Assembly (NCBI RefSeq): GCF_030150155.1
Contig: NZ_JASLGR010000006.1
Coordinates: 1-64,000, forward strand
Source of the DNA: Nocardioides sp.
GTDB lineage: Bacteria > Actinomycetota > Actinomycetes > Propionibacteriales > Nocardioidaceae
Length of the DNA: 64,000 bases
Direction: 5' to 3'
The notes beneath the pieces are model-generated. The model saw nothing but the letters and a program-made list of their open reading frames with translations, did no database searches and had not been told where the DNA came from. Positions 34,922 through 43,630 of the stretch are shown piece after piece; positions within the stretch are counted from its first letter, which is position 1; each line of letters starts with the position of its first letter. The position numbers were made by a program, and so were the translations under genes.

Positions 34922-36136
34922 ATGCGGACCATTCTTCTGACCGGCAAGGGTGGGGTCGGCAAGTCCACCCTCGCTGCCTCCACCGCGGCGCTCGCCGCCG
35001 CCCAGGGACAGCGCACCCTGGTGCTCTCCACCGACGCCGCGCACTCGCTGGCCGACGCCTTCGGCGACGTCGGTGTCGAGATCGGCTCGGAGCCGACCGA
35101 GGTCGCGCCGCGCCTGTACGTCGAACAGATCGACGCCCAACGACGCTTCGAGGAGTCCTGGGCCGACGTCCAGCACTACCTGCTGTCGGTGCTCGACGTG
35201 GCCGGGATGGACCCCGTCGCCGCCGAGGAGCTGACGGTCCTGCCCGGTGCCGAGGAGGTGCTGGCCCTGCTGGAGCTGCGCCAGCGGGCCGCCTCGGGGG
35301 AGTGGGACGTGATCGTGATCGACTGCGCCCCGACCGCCGAGACCCTGCGGCTGCTGGCGATGCCGGAGGCGCTGGGCTGGTACATGTCGCGGATCTTCCC
35401 GATGCAGCGCCGGGTGGTGAAGGCGCTCAACCCGGTGCTGAGCCGTGCCGCCGGGGTGCCGATGCCGGGCCAGAGCGTCTTCGACGCGATGCAGCGGCTG
35501 CACGACGAGCTGCTGGAGGTGCGTGACCTGCTCACCGGCCCCGGCGCCAGCGTGCGGATCGTGCTCACCCCGGAGTCGGTGGTCGTCGCCGAGGCACGCC
35601 GGTCGTGGACGATGCTCTCGCTCTACGGCTACCGGGTCGACGGTGTGATCGCCAACCGGATCTTCCCCGCCGACGGCGCTGACCCGTGGCGGGCCGGCTG
35701 GGTGGCCGCCCAGAACGCGGTGCTCGACGAGGTCGAGGCCTCCTTCGCCGGGCTGCCGGTGTGGCGCTCGGTCTACCGGAGGGCGGAGCCGGTCGGCGTA
35801 CCGGCGCTGGTCGACCTCGCTACCGACGTCTTCGCCGGCTCGGACCCGTTCGCCGCCCCCACCGCCGAGGGCCCGTTCCGGGTCACCCGTACGGCGACCG
35901 GGGCCGTCGCACACCTGGCACTGCCCGGGGTCGACGCGGGCGCTGTCGACCTGGCCCGCAACGGCGATGACCTGGTCGTCACGGTGGGCTCGTATCGTCG
36001 TCTCCTGACATTGCCGACCGGGCTGGCCCGGTTGCGGGTCGCCGGGGCTCGGGTCGAGCCCGGTGCCCACCAGGGAGAGCTCCAGGTGCTCTTCGTGGAG
36101 CAGGCCAGCACTGACAGCACGGAAGGGGAGCGGTGA
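34922..36136 (+). CDS. ArsA/Get3-like ATPase
   Basis: 404 residues. Deviant Walker A GKGGVGKST (8-16), switch I STDAAHSLADAFG, switch II VIDCAPTAETLRLL, and a C-terminal HSP20-like domain (about 310-395) typical of the actinobacterial ArsA family (Rv2184c). No arsenic genes are near. The usual arsenite-binding cysteines are absent, so an arsenical role is unlikely; family relatives handle tail-anchored membrane proteins. Stop overlaps the next start (GTGA). Confidence 0.88.
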   Translation: MRTILLTGKGGVGKSTLAASTAALAAAQGQRTLVLSTDAAHSLADAFGDVGVEIGSEPTEVAPRLYVEQIDAQRRFEESWADVQHYLLSVLDVAGMDPVAAEELTVLPGAEEVLALLELRQRAASGEWDVIVIDCAPTAETLRLLAMPEALGWYMSRIFPMQRRVVKALNPVLSRAAGVPMPGQSVFDAMQRLHDELLEVRDLLTGPGASVRIVLTPESVVVAEARRSWTMLSLYGYRVDGVIANRIFPADGADPWRAGWVAAQNAVLDEVEASFAGLPVWRSVYRRAEPVGVPALVDLATDVFAGSDPFAAPTAEGPFRVTRTATGAVAHLALPGVDAGAVDLARNGDDLVVTVGSYRRLLTLPTGLARLRVAGARVEPGAHQGELQVLFVEQASTDSTEGER

Positions 36137-36510
36137 ACGCGGACTCGCATCACTCGCACGGTGATCCGGTCGGCTCCGCTGCCGAGGAGGCACTCCGTCT
36201 CGTCGGTGCGCTCGCGGGCTGGGCGTCCGAGCAGGTCGGCACCGCCAACGAGCACCTGGCGACCGGGTCGGCCGAGTGCACCGTGTGCCCGATCTGTCGC
36301 ACCGTGCACGCCGTGCGGGAGGTCAGCCCCGAGGTCCGCGACCACCTGGTCGCCGCCGGGGCCTCGCTGATCCAGGCCCTCACCGGCCTGATCGGCGCAG
36401 CCGGAGCGGCCGCAGGCCGTGACTCCGGCACCCGTCGGCGTACGGCCGACGTCGATCACATCTCGTTGCATCCTGATTCCGACACCGAAGTGGAGTGGCC
36501 TGACGTATGA
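36133..36510 (+). CDS. Conserved protein with CxxC motif (Rv2183c-like)
   Basis: 125 residues. A His-rich start (ADSHHSHGD), an alpha-helical segment EEALRLVGALAGWASEQVG, a CTVCPICRTVHAVRE metal-knuckle-like motif, and a C-terminal acidic tail. Conserved between the ArsA-like gene and glucokinase in actinobacteria. No function is known. It overlaps both neighbours by four bases (GTGA and ATGA), so it is surely co-translated with them. Confidence 0.75.
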   Translation: MNADSHHSHGDPVGSAAEEALRLVGALAGWASEQVGTANEHLATGSAECTVCPICRTVHAVREVSPEVRDHLVAAGASLIQALTGLIGAAGAAAGRDSGTRRRTADVDHISLHPDSDTEVEWPDV

Positions 36511-37445
36511 GTCTCACAGTGGGAGTCGACGTCGGCGGGACGAAGATCCTGGCCGGCGTTCTCGACGAGTCCGGCGAGATCCGCGACGAAGTGCGGGTGA
36601 CCTCACCCGCGGCTGACGTCGACGCGATCGTCGGGGCGATCGTCGGGCTGGTCTCCGAGTTGGCGACCCGGCACGAGATCGAGGCTGTCGGCGTCGGTGC
36701 CGCGGGCTACGTCAACCGTGAGCGCAGCACCGTGATGTTCGCGCCGAACATCGCCTGGCGCGACGTCGACCTGCGGACCGCGATCGAGTCCACCACCGGC
36801 CTGCCGACCGTGATCGAGAACGACGCCAACGCCGCGGCCTGGGGCGAGTTCGTCCACGGTGCCGCCGCCGAGGTGGACAGCTCCCTGATGGTCACCGTCG
36901 GCACCGGCATCGGCGGCGGCATCGTCCTGGACGGCGCCCTGCAGCGTGGTGCGTTCGGCGTCGCCGCCGAGATCGGCCACCTCCGGGTCCAGCCCCGCGG
37001 CCTGCTCTGCGGCTGCGGCAACCAGGGCTGCTTCGAGGTCTACGCCTCGGGCACCGCCCTGGTCCGCTACGCCCGCGAGGCGGCGGTGGCCGGCAACGCG
37101 GCCGACCTGCTGGCCCGCGCCGGCGGCGACGTCGCGGCGATCAACGGCCCGCTGGTCACCGAGGCGGCCCAGGACGGCGACCCGGTCGCCTGTGCCGTCT
37201 TCGCCGAGCTGGGCCAGTGGCTCGGGGAGGGGATCGCGTCGCTGGTCGACGTCCTCGACCCGGCCGTGGTCGTGATCGGCGGCGGCGTCTCCGAGGCCGG
37301 CTCGCTGCTCTTCGACCCGGCCCAGGTGGCCTTCCGTGCCCAGCTCAGCGGTCGCGGGCACCGGCCCGAGGCCGAGCTGCGGCTGGCCCGACTCGGCAAC
37401 CGTGCCGGCCTGATCGGCGCCGCCGACCTGGCCCGGCACCGCTGA
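36507..37445 (+). CDS. ROK-family glucokinase 1
   Basis: 312 residues. Starts with the phosphate-1 loop VGVDVGGTKILAGVLDE, has IENDANAAAWGE, the GTGIGGGIVLDGAL loop and a ROK zinc motif CGCGNQGCFEVYASG with GHL upstream. ROK glucokinases phosphorylate glucose with ATP or polyphosphate; the donor is not predictable here. The ATG overlaps the preceding stop. A paralogue follows after 43 bp. Confidence 0.9.
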   Translation: MSLTVGVDVGGTKILAGVLDESGEIRDEVRVTSPAADVDAIVGAIVGLVSELATRHEIEAVGVGAAGYVNRERSTVMFAPNIAWRDVDLRTAIESTTGLPTVIENDANAAAWGEFVHGAAAEVDSSLMVTVGTGIGGGIVLDGALQRGAFGVAAEIGHLRVQPRGLLCGCGNQGCFEVYASGTALVRYAREAAVAGNAADLLARAGGDVAAINGPLVTEAAQDGDPVACAVFAELGQWLGEGIASLVDVLDPAVVVIGGGVSEAGSLLFDPAQVAFRAQLSGRGHRPEAELRLARLGNRAGLIGAADLARHR

Positions 37446-37488
37446 GCCCAGCGACACACACGAGCGACTGACAAGAGGGGGACGGATC

Positions 37489-38604
37489 GTGGCGGTCACC
37501 ATCGGAGTCGACATCGGCGGCACCAAGGTCCTGGCGGCCGAGGTGCTGCCGGACGGGACCGTCGGGAAGGTCGCCCGGCGCTCCACGCCCGGGCGCTCGG
37601 TGCCGGTCACGGTCGTCGAGGACGCCCTGACCGAGGCGGTCCAGGAGGTGGCGGGGATCCGACGGATCGACGCCGTCGGCCTGGCCGCGGCCGGGTTCGT
37701 CGACGCGGCCGGGGAGCGGGTCATGTTCGCTCCGCACCTGCCTTGGCGGCTCGACCCGGCCCGGGAGCGCCTGGAGAACCGCTGGGGCGTCCCGGTGGCG
37801 TTGGACAACGACGCCAACTGCGCGGCCCGTGCGGAGTTCTCCTACGGCGCCGCCCGCGGCCACACCGACGTCGTGATGGTGAACCTCGGCACCGGCATCG
37901 GCGGCGGGATCATCCTCGGCGGCACCCTGATGCGTGGTCACAACGGCATGGCCGGCGAGTTCGGCCACATGCAGGTGGTGCCCGGCGGGCAGCAGTGCGA
38001 GTGCGGCAGGACGGGGTGCTGGGAGCAGTACTGCTCCGGCAACGCCCTGGTGCGCTACGTCAGGAACCACTGGGACGAGCGGGCCGGGCTGCTGCGTGAG
38101 CTCGCCGGCCACGACGGCGAGCGGCTCAAGGGCCCGATGATCACCGAGGCCGCCCAGCGCGGCGACGATCTCGCCCTGGCCGCCTTCGGCGAGATCGGCC
38201 GCTGGCTGGGCGTCGGCCTGGCCAACCTGACGGCCGCCTTCGACCCCGAGCTGCTGGTCGTCGGTGGCGGCGTCAGCGCGGCCGGGGACCTGCTCCTGGA
38301 CCCGGCCCGCGAGGCGTTCACGAACTCGCTGGTGGGTGCCGGGCACCGCGACGTGCCGGACGTGATCAAGGCCCGGTTCCTCAACGACGCCGGCGTGATC
38401 GGGGCGGCCGACATGGCCCGCACCGAGGCGGTGCGCCCGATCTTCAGGCGTCGCCGTGGCGAGCTGGTCAAGCGCGCCCGGCGTCGTGAGCGGCTGCGCC
38501 GCTTCCTGGCACCCCTGGAGCCGACGGAGGCTCCGGAGGCGACCGGTCGGGTCAGACCCGCGCGCCGTCGTCCCACGGGTCGTCGCGGTCCTTCGGCATG
38601 GTGA
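37489..38604 (+). CDS. ROK-family glucokinase 2 with basic C-terminal tail
   Basis: 371 residues. Same motifs as its neighbour (IGVDIGGTKVLAAEVLPD, LDNDANCAARAEF, VNLGTGIGGGIILGGTL, CECGRTGCWEQYCSG). It ends with an arginine-rich tail of about 60 residues (from about 315) that the first copy lacks. The tail overlaps a convergent membrane-protein gene by 53 bp. AAGAGGGGG is a good Shine-Dalgarno for GTG 37489. Tandem arrangement suggests duplication, with possible division of labour between sugars. Confidence 0.88.
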   Translation: MAVTIGVDIGGTKVLAAEVLPDGTVGKVARRSTPGRSVPVTVVEDALTEAVQEVAGIRRIDAVGLAAAGFVDAAGERVMFAPHLPWRLDPARERLENRWGVPVALDNDANCAARAEFSYGAARGHTDVVMVNLGTGIGGGIILGGTLMRGHNGMAGEFGHMQVVPGGQQCECGRTGCWEQYCSGNALVRYVRNHWDERAGLLRELAGHDGERLKGPMITEAAQRGDDLALAAFGEIGRWLGVGLANLTAAFDPELLVVGGGVSAAGDLLLDPAREAFTNSLVGAGHRDVPDVIKARFLNDAGVIGAADMARTEAVRPIFRRRRGELVKRARRRERLRRFLAPLEPTEAPEATGRVRPARRRPTGRRGPSAW

Positions 38605-38998
38605 GCACCAGGTAGGCGAAGCCGCCGAGGAACGCGCCGATCAGCAGGTACGCCAGGAAGGTCGGTGCGCTCCAGCCGCGCCACTGGGACAGGAACGTCC
38701 AGATCAGGGCGAGCGCCGGCGAGCCGAGTACGCCGATCCAGGCCACCGACCGCCACCCGTGCCAGCCCAGGGCCTCGGGCTCGGGCGGCACGAAGTCGCC
38801 GGGCAGCACCAGGTCGTCGTCGTCGCCCCAGTCCGGCTCCTCGTCCACGTCGTCGTCGAAGACGTGGGCGACCTCCACCTCGGGTGCGATCTCCTCGGCC
38901 AGCACCGGCTGCGGGCCGTAATTGGCGACGATCTCCGCCCAGGCCGCGTCGTCGTCGGCGTGGCGGTCGTCGGGCTGGTCGGGATCGGGGGAAGGCAC
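38552..38998 (-). CDS. Membrane protein with acidic N-terminal half
   Basis: 148 residues. The first 75 are strongly acidic (FDDDVDEEPDWGDDDDLVLPGD), then two membrane helices (about 82-101 and 115-133), then a charged end. Family not recognised by name; similar short acidic/two-helix proteins are conserved beside this cluster in actinobacteria. Convergent and overlapping with glucokinase 2 by 53 bp. Confidence 0.7.
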   Translation of the reverse strand: MPSPDPDQPDDRHADDDAAWAEIVANYGPQPVLAEEIAPEVEVAHVFDDDVDEEPDWGDDDDLVLPGDFVPPEPEALGWHGWRSVAWIGVLGSPALALIWTFLSQWRGWSAPTFLAYLLIGAFLGGFAYLVLTMPKDRDDPWDDGARV

Positions 38999-39007
38999 GG
39001 GCTCAGC

Positions 39008-39829
39008 CTACGCGGAGGTGGGCAGGCCGCAGACCCGTGCGACGAAGTCGGCGGACTCGGCGAAGATCTGCGGGGCGTCGTTGTCGACCGTGGCCACGTG
39101 GTAGCTGTCGCGCAGCGGCGTGAAGGTGACGTCGGTGGAGGAGACCCGGCCGCGGATCAGCGGCTCGGAGGCCTCGTCGACGACGTGGTCGATGGTGGAG
39201 CGGAAGTAGAGCAGCGGTGCCGTCACCCGCTCCAGGTCGGCGGCCACGGTGCGCCAGCCGCGGAACATCGAGTGGGCCGCCTTGAGCGGGGTGTGCGGGT
39301 AGGCGTCCTCGACGACGCCCTGCTTCTTGATGTCGGAGCCGACGCCCTTGAGGGCCGGGACGATGTGCTTGAGCACCGGCAGCAGCTTCACGTCCCAGCG
39401 GGTGGTGGCGACGCCGGGGTTGACCAACACGACCCCGTCGACCTCGTCGGGGAAGAGCTCGGCCACGCGCAGCACCAGCGCCCCGCCCATCGACAGGCCG
39501 CAGACCACGACGTGGTCGTTCTCGGCGCGGAGCCTGCGGAAGGTGGCGGTGATCTCGGCCAGCCACTGGTCCCAGGTGGTGGTGTTCATCTCCTGCCAGG
39601 TGGTGCCGTGCCCGGGCAGGCGCGGCACCTCGACGGCGTACCCGTGAGCGGCCATCGCCTCACCCCAGGGCCGCATCGAGCCCGGGGAGCCGGTGAAGCC
39701 GTGGGAGAGGAGCACGCCGACCTTGAGGCCGCCGGTCTGGTCCGGTCGGGCGGGCAGGGACAGCGGGACAGCGGTCGGGCGGACGGGGGAGGTCGTCGAG
39801 GCGGCGGAGGTGGCCGGGGTGGAGGACAT
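39008..39829 (-). CDS. Alpha/beta hydrolase (carboxylesterase / monoacylglycerol lipase-like)
   Basis: 273 residues. LSHGFTGSPGSMRPWGEAMA near the N-terminus, nucleophile in GLSMGGALV, acid D in YFRSTIDHVVDEASE, and the catalytic histidine in LRDSYHVATVDND. This resembles Est30-type carboxylesterases and monoacylglycerol lipases. Nine bp after the acidic membrane protein gene start. Starts only 25 bp from the divergent acyltransferase gene, so the two could be jointly controlled; lipid turnover would fit both. Confidence 0.87.
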   Translation of the reverse strand: MSSTPATSAASTTSPVRPTAVPLSLPARPDQTGGLKVGVLLSHGFTGSPGSMRPWGEAMAAHGYAVEVPRLPGHGTTWQEMNTTTWDQWLAEITATFRRLRAENDHVVVCGLSMGGALVLRVAELFPDEVDGVVLVNPGVATTRWDVKLLPVLKHIVPALKGVGSDIKKQGVVEDAYPHTPLKAAHSMFRGWRTVAADLERVTAPLLYFRSTIDHVVDEASEPLIRGRVSSTDVTFTPLRDSYHVATVDNDAPQIFAESADFVARVCGLPTSA

Positions 39830-39854
39830 AGGACCATTCTGCAAGGATCAGGGT
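39830..39854. promoter_or_regulatory. 25-bp divergent start region, hydrolase / PlsC
   Basis: The ATG of the hydrolase (39829, minus) and the GTG of the acyltransferase (39855, plus) face away with 25 bp between them. Weak -10-like hexamers are at 6 nt from each start: AAGGAT (39843-39848) on plus and CAGAAT (39836-39841) on minus. If used, they abut, with little space for separate promoters. AAGGA could instead serve as a Shine-Dalgarno. Confidence 0.4.
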
Positions 39855-40553
39855 GTGTTCGAGCGACTCTTCTACGGAACGCTGAAGTGGATCGGGATCG
39901 GTCCCTGGCTGCGTCTGGTCTTCCGACCGAAGTGGGAGGGCGTCGAGAACATCCCCACCGAGGGTCCTGCGATCCTGGCCTCCAACCACCTGTCGTACTC
40001 CGACTGGCTCTTCATGCCGCTGGGTCTGCCGCGGATGGTGCGCTTCGTCGCCAAGGCGGAGTACTTCACCGAGCCGGGGGTGAAGGGCTGGTTCAAGAAG
40101 ACGTTCTTCGCCGGCACCGGCAACGTCCCGATCGACCGCTCCGGCGCGTCGGCGGCCGAGGGCGCCCTGCTGGCTGCCAAGAAGGTGCTGGCCGAGGGTG
40201 AGCTCTTCGGCATCTACCCCGAGGGCACCCGCTCCCACGACGGCAAGCTCTACCGCGGTCGCACCGGCGTGGCCCGACTCGCCCTGGAGACCAAGGTCCC
40301 GGTGATCCCGGTCGCCGTGATCGGCACCGACATCGTCGCGCCGCCGGGCAAGGCGTTCGGCAAGATCGCGCACCCGGTGGTCCGCTTCGGCAAGCCGCTG
40401 GACTTCTCCCGCTACGAGGGCATGGAGAACGACCGCTACATCCTGCGCGCGATCACCGACGAGATCATGTACGAGATCCTCAAGCTCTCCGAGCAGGAGT
40501 ACGTCGACATCTACGCCTCGGATGCGAAGAAGCGCGGCAAGAACGCCGCGTAG
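39855..40553 (+). CDS. 1-acyl-glycerol-3-phosphate acyltransferase-like (PlsC family)
   Basis: 232 residues. Acyltransferase motifs NHLSYSD (NHx4D, block I), the FAGTGNVPIDRS block, FGIYPEGTRSHDGKLYRGRTG (block III) and VPVIPVAVIG (block IV). Transfers an acyl chain to lysophosphatidic acid or a related glycerolipid at the membrane. Homologue of Rv2182c in the same context. Start is the second GTG of GTGTGTTC (39855). Confidence 0.88.
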   Translation: MFERLFYGTLKWIGIGPWLRLVFRPKWEGVENIPTEGPAILASNHLSYSDWLFMPLGLPRMVRFVAKAEYFTEPGVKGWFKKTFFAGTGNVPIDRSGASAAEGALLAAKKVLAEGELFGIYPEGTRSHDGKLYRGRTGVARLALETKVPVIPVAVIGTDIVAPPGKAFGKIAHPVVRFGKPLDFSRYEGMENDRYILRAITDEIMYEILKLSEQEYVDIYASDAKKRGKNAA

Positions 40554-40604
40554 TCGGCCCCCGTCGCGCCCAGCAGGCGAGACAACCGCAAAGACTATTG
40601 AATC

Positions 40605-40621
40605 GGACGACTTTGTCGTCC
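40605..40621 (+). promoter_or_regulatory. Short hairpin in the metY leader
   Basis: GGACGAC, TTT loop, GTCGTCC in the 109-bp gap before metY. Seven-bp stem without a T-run. SAM-riboswitch core features were looked for and not found. A regulatory role is speculative. Confidence 0.3.
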
Positions 40622-40662
40622 ACTCTCGGGTCGTTACCCACCCCTCTCTCCAGGAGTATCCG

Positions 40663-41991
40663 ATGAGCAACGACTGGTCCTTCGAGACCCGACAGATCCA
40701 CGCCGGCCAGAGCGTCGACCCGACCACGCACGCGCGGGCGCTGCCGATCTACCAGACCACGTCGTACACGTTCGACAGCGCCGAGCACGCTGCGGACCTG
40801 TTCGCGCTCAAGGAGTTCGGGAACATCTACACCCGGATCCAGAACCCGACCCAGGCCGCGGTCGAGGACCGGATCGCCTCCCTGGAGGGTGGTGTCGGCG
40901 CGCTGCTGGTCTCCTCGGGCCAGGCGGCGGCGACCCTCGCGCTGCTCAACCTCGCCGAGGCGGGCTCCCACCTGGTCGCCTCCTCGCGGCTGTACGGCGG
41001 CACCTACAACCTCCTCCACCACACGTTCGCCAAGCTCGGCATCGAGGTCACCTTCGTGGCCGACCCCGACGACCTGGAGCAGTGGCGTGCCGCGGTGCGC
41101 CCGAACACGAAGGCCTTCTTCGCCGAGACCATCTCGAATCCGAAGATCGACGTGCTCGACATCGCCGGTGTCGCCGAGGTCGCCCACGCCGCCGGGGTCC
41201 CGCTGGTGGTGGACAACACCATCGCGACGCCGTACCTGCTGCGCCCGCTCGAGCACGGCGCCGACATCGTGGTGCACTCCGCGACGAAGTACCTCGGCGG
41301 TCACGGCACCTCCATCGGTGGTGTCATCGTCGACGGCGGTCGGTTCGACTACGGGGTCGACCCGGCGCGCTACCCGAACTTCAACGAGCCCGACGCCAGC
41401 TACCACGGCCTGCGCTACGCCCCCGACCTCGGCGTCGGCTCGGCGTTCGCCGGCAACTTCGGTGGCGCGAACCTCTCCTACATCCTCAAGGCCCGGGTGC
41501 AGCTGCTGCGTGACCTCGGCACCGCGATCAGCCCGTTCAACGCGTTCCTGCTCGCCCAGGGCATCGAGACGCTGAGCCTGCGCGTGGAGCGGCACAGCGC
41601 CAACGCGCTCGCCGTCGCGTCGTGGCTGGAGAAGCACGCCCAGGTGGAGTCGGTGAACTACGCGGGCCTGGAGTCCAGCCCGTGGCACGACCGCCAGCAG
41701 CGCTACGCGCCGCTGGGCTCGGGCGGCGTGCTCGCCTTCGAGATCGCCGGTGGGGCCGAGGCCGGCCGGAAGTTCGTCGAGGCGCTGGTGCTGCACAGCC
41801 ACGTCGCCAACATCGGCGACGTCCGCTCGCTGGTGATCCACCCGGCCTCGACCACGCACTCGCAGCTGACGCCCCAGGAGCAGCTGGCCTCGGGTGTGAC
41901 GCCCGGCCTGGTCCGTCTCGCCGTCGGTCTGGAGAACCTGACCGACATCCTGGCCGACCTCGAGCTGGGCTTCGCCGCCGCAGGAGCCTGA
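40663..41991 (+). CDS. metY: O-acetylhomoserine sulfhydrylase
   Basis: 442 residues. PLP enzyme making homocysteine from O-acetylhomoserine and sulfide. Starts SNDWSFETRQIHAGQSVDP, has ALPIYQTTSYTFDSAEHAADLFAL and the PLP-lysine motif HSATKYLGGHGTSIGG, with WSLGDVRSL-type region seen as NIGDVRSLVIHPASTTHSQL. Longer than cystathionine gamma-synthase, fitting MetY. CAGGAG precedes ATG 40663. metX follows after 3 bp, giving a metYX operon for direct sulfhydrylation. Confidence 0.93.
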   Translation: MSNDWSFETRQIHAGQSVDPTTHARALPIYQTTSYTFDSAEHAADLFALKEFGNIYTRIQNPTQAAVEDRIASLEGGVGALLVSSGQAAATLALLNLAEAGSHLVASSRLYGGTYNLLHHTFAKLGIEVTFVADPDDLEQWRAAVRPNTKAFFAETISNPKIDVLDIAGVAEVAHAAGVPLVVDNTIATPYLLRPLEHGADIVVHSATKYLGGHGTSIGGVIVDGGRFDYGVDPARYPNFNEPDASYHGLRYAPDLGVGSAFAGNFGGANLSYILKARVQLLRDLGTAISPFNAFLLAQGIETLSLRVERHSANALAVASWLEKHAQVESVNYAGLESSPWHDRQQRYAPLGSGGVLAFEIAGGAEAGRKFVEALVLHSHVANIGDVRSLVIHPASTTHSQLTPQEQLASGVTPGLVRLAVGLENLTDILADLELGFAAAGA

Positions 41992-41994
41992 GCG

Positions 41995-43110
41995 TTGCCG
42001 TTGACCACCCCGCACGACCCCGCCGCCCGCTCGCACGCCGAGGACCAGCGTCGCTACGTCGACCTGGGTGAGGTGATCCTCGAGTCCGGTGCCGCACTGC
42101 CGGTGACGGTGGCCTACGAGTCCTGGGGCGAGCCCCGGACCGAGGACGGCCGGGTGGTCAACGCGATCCTGGTGCTGCACGCCCTCACCGGCGACTCCCA
42201 TGTCGCCGGTGAGGCGGGCCCGGCCCACCCCACCCCGGGCTGGTGGGGCGACCTGGTCGGTCCGGGCAAGGCCCTGGACACGTCCCGGTGGTGGGTGGTG
42301 GCCCCCAACGTCCTGGGTGGGTGCCGGGGCACCACCGGCCCGGGTTCGGTCGCTGGTGACGGTCGGCCGTGGGGCTCACGCTTCCCCGCGATCACGGTGC
42401 GTGACCAGGTCGCCGTCGAGGCGGCCTGGGCCAGTGCGCTGGGGATCGACACCTTCGCCGCCGTGGTCGGCGGGTCGATGGGCGGCATGCGCGCCCTGGA
42501 GTGGCTGGTCGGCCTTCCTGCACGGGTCTCCTCGGGGGTAGTGCTGGCCGTCGGCGCCGAGGCCAGCGCCGACCAGATCGGCACCCAGTCCACCCAGATC
42601 ACCGCGATCACCGCCGACCCCGCCTGGCGCGGCGGCGACTACCACGATGTCGACGGCGGGGCCGGCCCGGTCGCCGGTCTGGGCATCGCCCGTCGGATCG
42701 CGCACCTGACCTACCGGTGCGCCGACGAGCTGGAGCACCGCTTCGGGCGCACCCGCGAGGCCGACGGTGAGACCTACTCGGTGGTGTCGTACCTCGACCA
42801 CCACGCCGACAAGCTCGTCGGCCGGTTCGACGCCGGCTCCTACGTCGCCTTGACCGAGGCGATGAACGGTCACGACGTCGGGCGTGGCCGTGGCGGCGTA
42901 CGGGCGGCGCTGGGGACGATCGCGGTCCCCGTCGGTGTCGGTGGGATCACCACCGACCGGCTCTACCCGATCGCGCAGCAGCGCCACATCGCCGAGGCGA
43001 TCCCGGGCGCGCACTTCGTCGCGATCGACTCCGGGGCCGGGCACGACGGCTTCCTGGTCGAGTCCGAGCCGGTGGCGGCGCTGGTCCGGGAGACCCTGGC
43101 TCGGCTCTAA
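41995..43110 (+). CDS. metX: Homoserine O-acetyltransferase
   Basis: 371 residues. Alpha/beta-hydrolase fold acetyltransferase that activates homoserine with acetyl-CoA. HALTGDSHV near the N-terminus, nucleophile S in VVGGSMGGMRALEW, catalytic D in ITTDRLYPI and H in DSGAGHDGFLVE. A TTG start is used; AGGAG lies 8 nt before, within the metY end. Its product is the metY substrate. Confidence 0.92.
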   Translation: MPLTTPHDPAARSHAEDQRRYVDLGEVILESGAALPVTVAYESWGEPRTEDGRVVNAILVLHALTGDSHVAGEAGPAHPTPGWWGDLVGPGKALDTSRWWVVAPNVLGGCRGTTGPGSVAGDGRPWGSRFPAITVRDQVAVEAAWASALGIDTFAAVVGGSMGGMRALEWLVGLPARVSSGVVLAVGAEASADQIGTQSTQITAITADPAWRGGDYHDVDGGAGPVAGLGIARRIAHLTYRCADELEHRFGRTREADGETYSVVSYLDHHADKLVGRFDAGSYVALTEAMNGHDVGRGRGGVRAALGTIAVPVGVGGITTDRLYPIAQQRHIAEAIPGAHFVAIDSGAGHDGFLVESEPVAALVRETLARL

Positions 43111-43122
43111 CCGCAGGGAGAC

Positions 43123-43168
43123 GTTTCTCATTGTTGACACTTGGTTCCAAATGTCTAAAATGAGAAAC
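43123..43168 (+). promoter_or_regulatory. Promoter with nested operators of the XRE/toxin module
   Basis: Near-consensus -35 TTGACA (43134-43139) and -10 TAAAAT (43156-43161) with 16-bp spacing, 7 nt before ATG 43169, so the mRNA is probably leaderless. Between the two boxes lies a palindrome GACAcTTGG-tt-CCAAaTGTC (43136-43155). Outside, a perfect 10-bp inverted repeat GTTTCTCATT / AATGAGAAAC (43123-43132 and 43159-43168) brackets the whole promoter. Autorepression by the XRE protein is the likely use. Confidence 0.8.
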
Positions 43169-43630
43169 ATGCCAGCAGCGAGTCCCTCCACGAGCCCGGA
43201 GCAACAGGCGGACCTCGAACGCCTGGGCGGTCGCCTGCGCGAGCGGCGCAAGGCTCTCGGCGTCTCGGCCGTTGCCTGCGCCGAAGCTGCTGGCGTATCG
43301 CGCGTGACGTTGCACAGGATCGAGGCGGGAAACCCTTCGGTCACGATCGGTGCCTACAGCAACGTGGCAGCCGCACTCGGTCTCCACCTCGGCGTCCCGG
43401 TCCTCGACGTACCGGGGGCAGCCTCGACGATGATCACGGTCGGCGACTACCCCGGCCTGCGGTCGCTTGCTTGGCAAACCGACGCTGGCACCACTGTGAC
43501 CGAGACGGAGGCGCTCAACCTCTACGAACGGGGATGGCGACACCTTGAACAGGAGACTCTGACTGATCGCGAGAAGGCGTTCATTCAGCACCTCGCGGAC
43601 ACCTATAGCAACGGGAGACTCCTTGTTTAG
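43169..43630 (+). CDS. XRE-family antitoxin/regulator
   Basis: 153 residues. Helix-turn-helix of the Cro/XRE type at about 15-70 (LGGRLRERRKALGVSAVACAEAAGVSRVTLHRIEAG), then a C-terminal domain to EKAFIQHLADTYSNGRLLV. Codon use is less GC-biased than the neighbours (gaa, gct, aac, agg), suggesting transfer. Earlier in-frame ATGs (43151, 43160) lie inside the promoter, so 43169 is used. Overlaps the toxin gene by 8 bp; likely cognate antitoxin and autorepressor. Confidence 0.85.
   Translation: MPAASPSTSPEQQADLERLGGRLRERRKALGVSAVACAEAAGVSRVTLHRIEAGNPSVTIGAYSNVAAALGLHLGVPVLDVPGAASTMITVGDYPGLRSLAWQTDAGTTVTETEALNLYERGWRHLEQETLTDREKAFIQHLADTYSNGRLLV

Noticed and set aside
34922..36136. Arsenite efflux ATPase
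   Set aside because: No arsB, arsR or arsD nearby and no conserved arsenite-binding cysteine triad.
40556..40662. SAM riboswitch upstream of metY
   Set aside because: Only a 7-bp hairpin is visible; the conserved SAM-binding core elements are absent.
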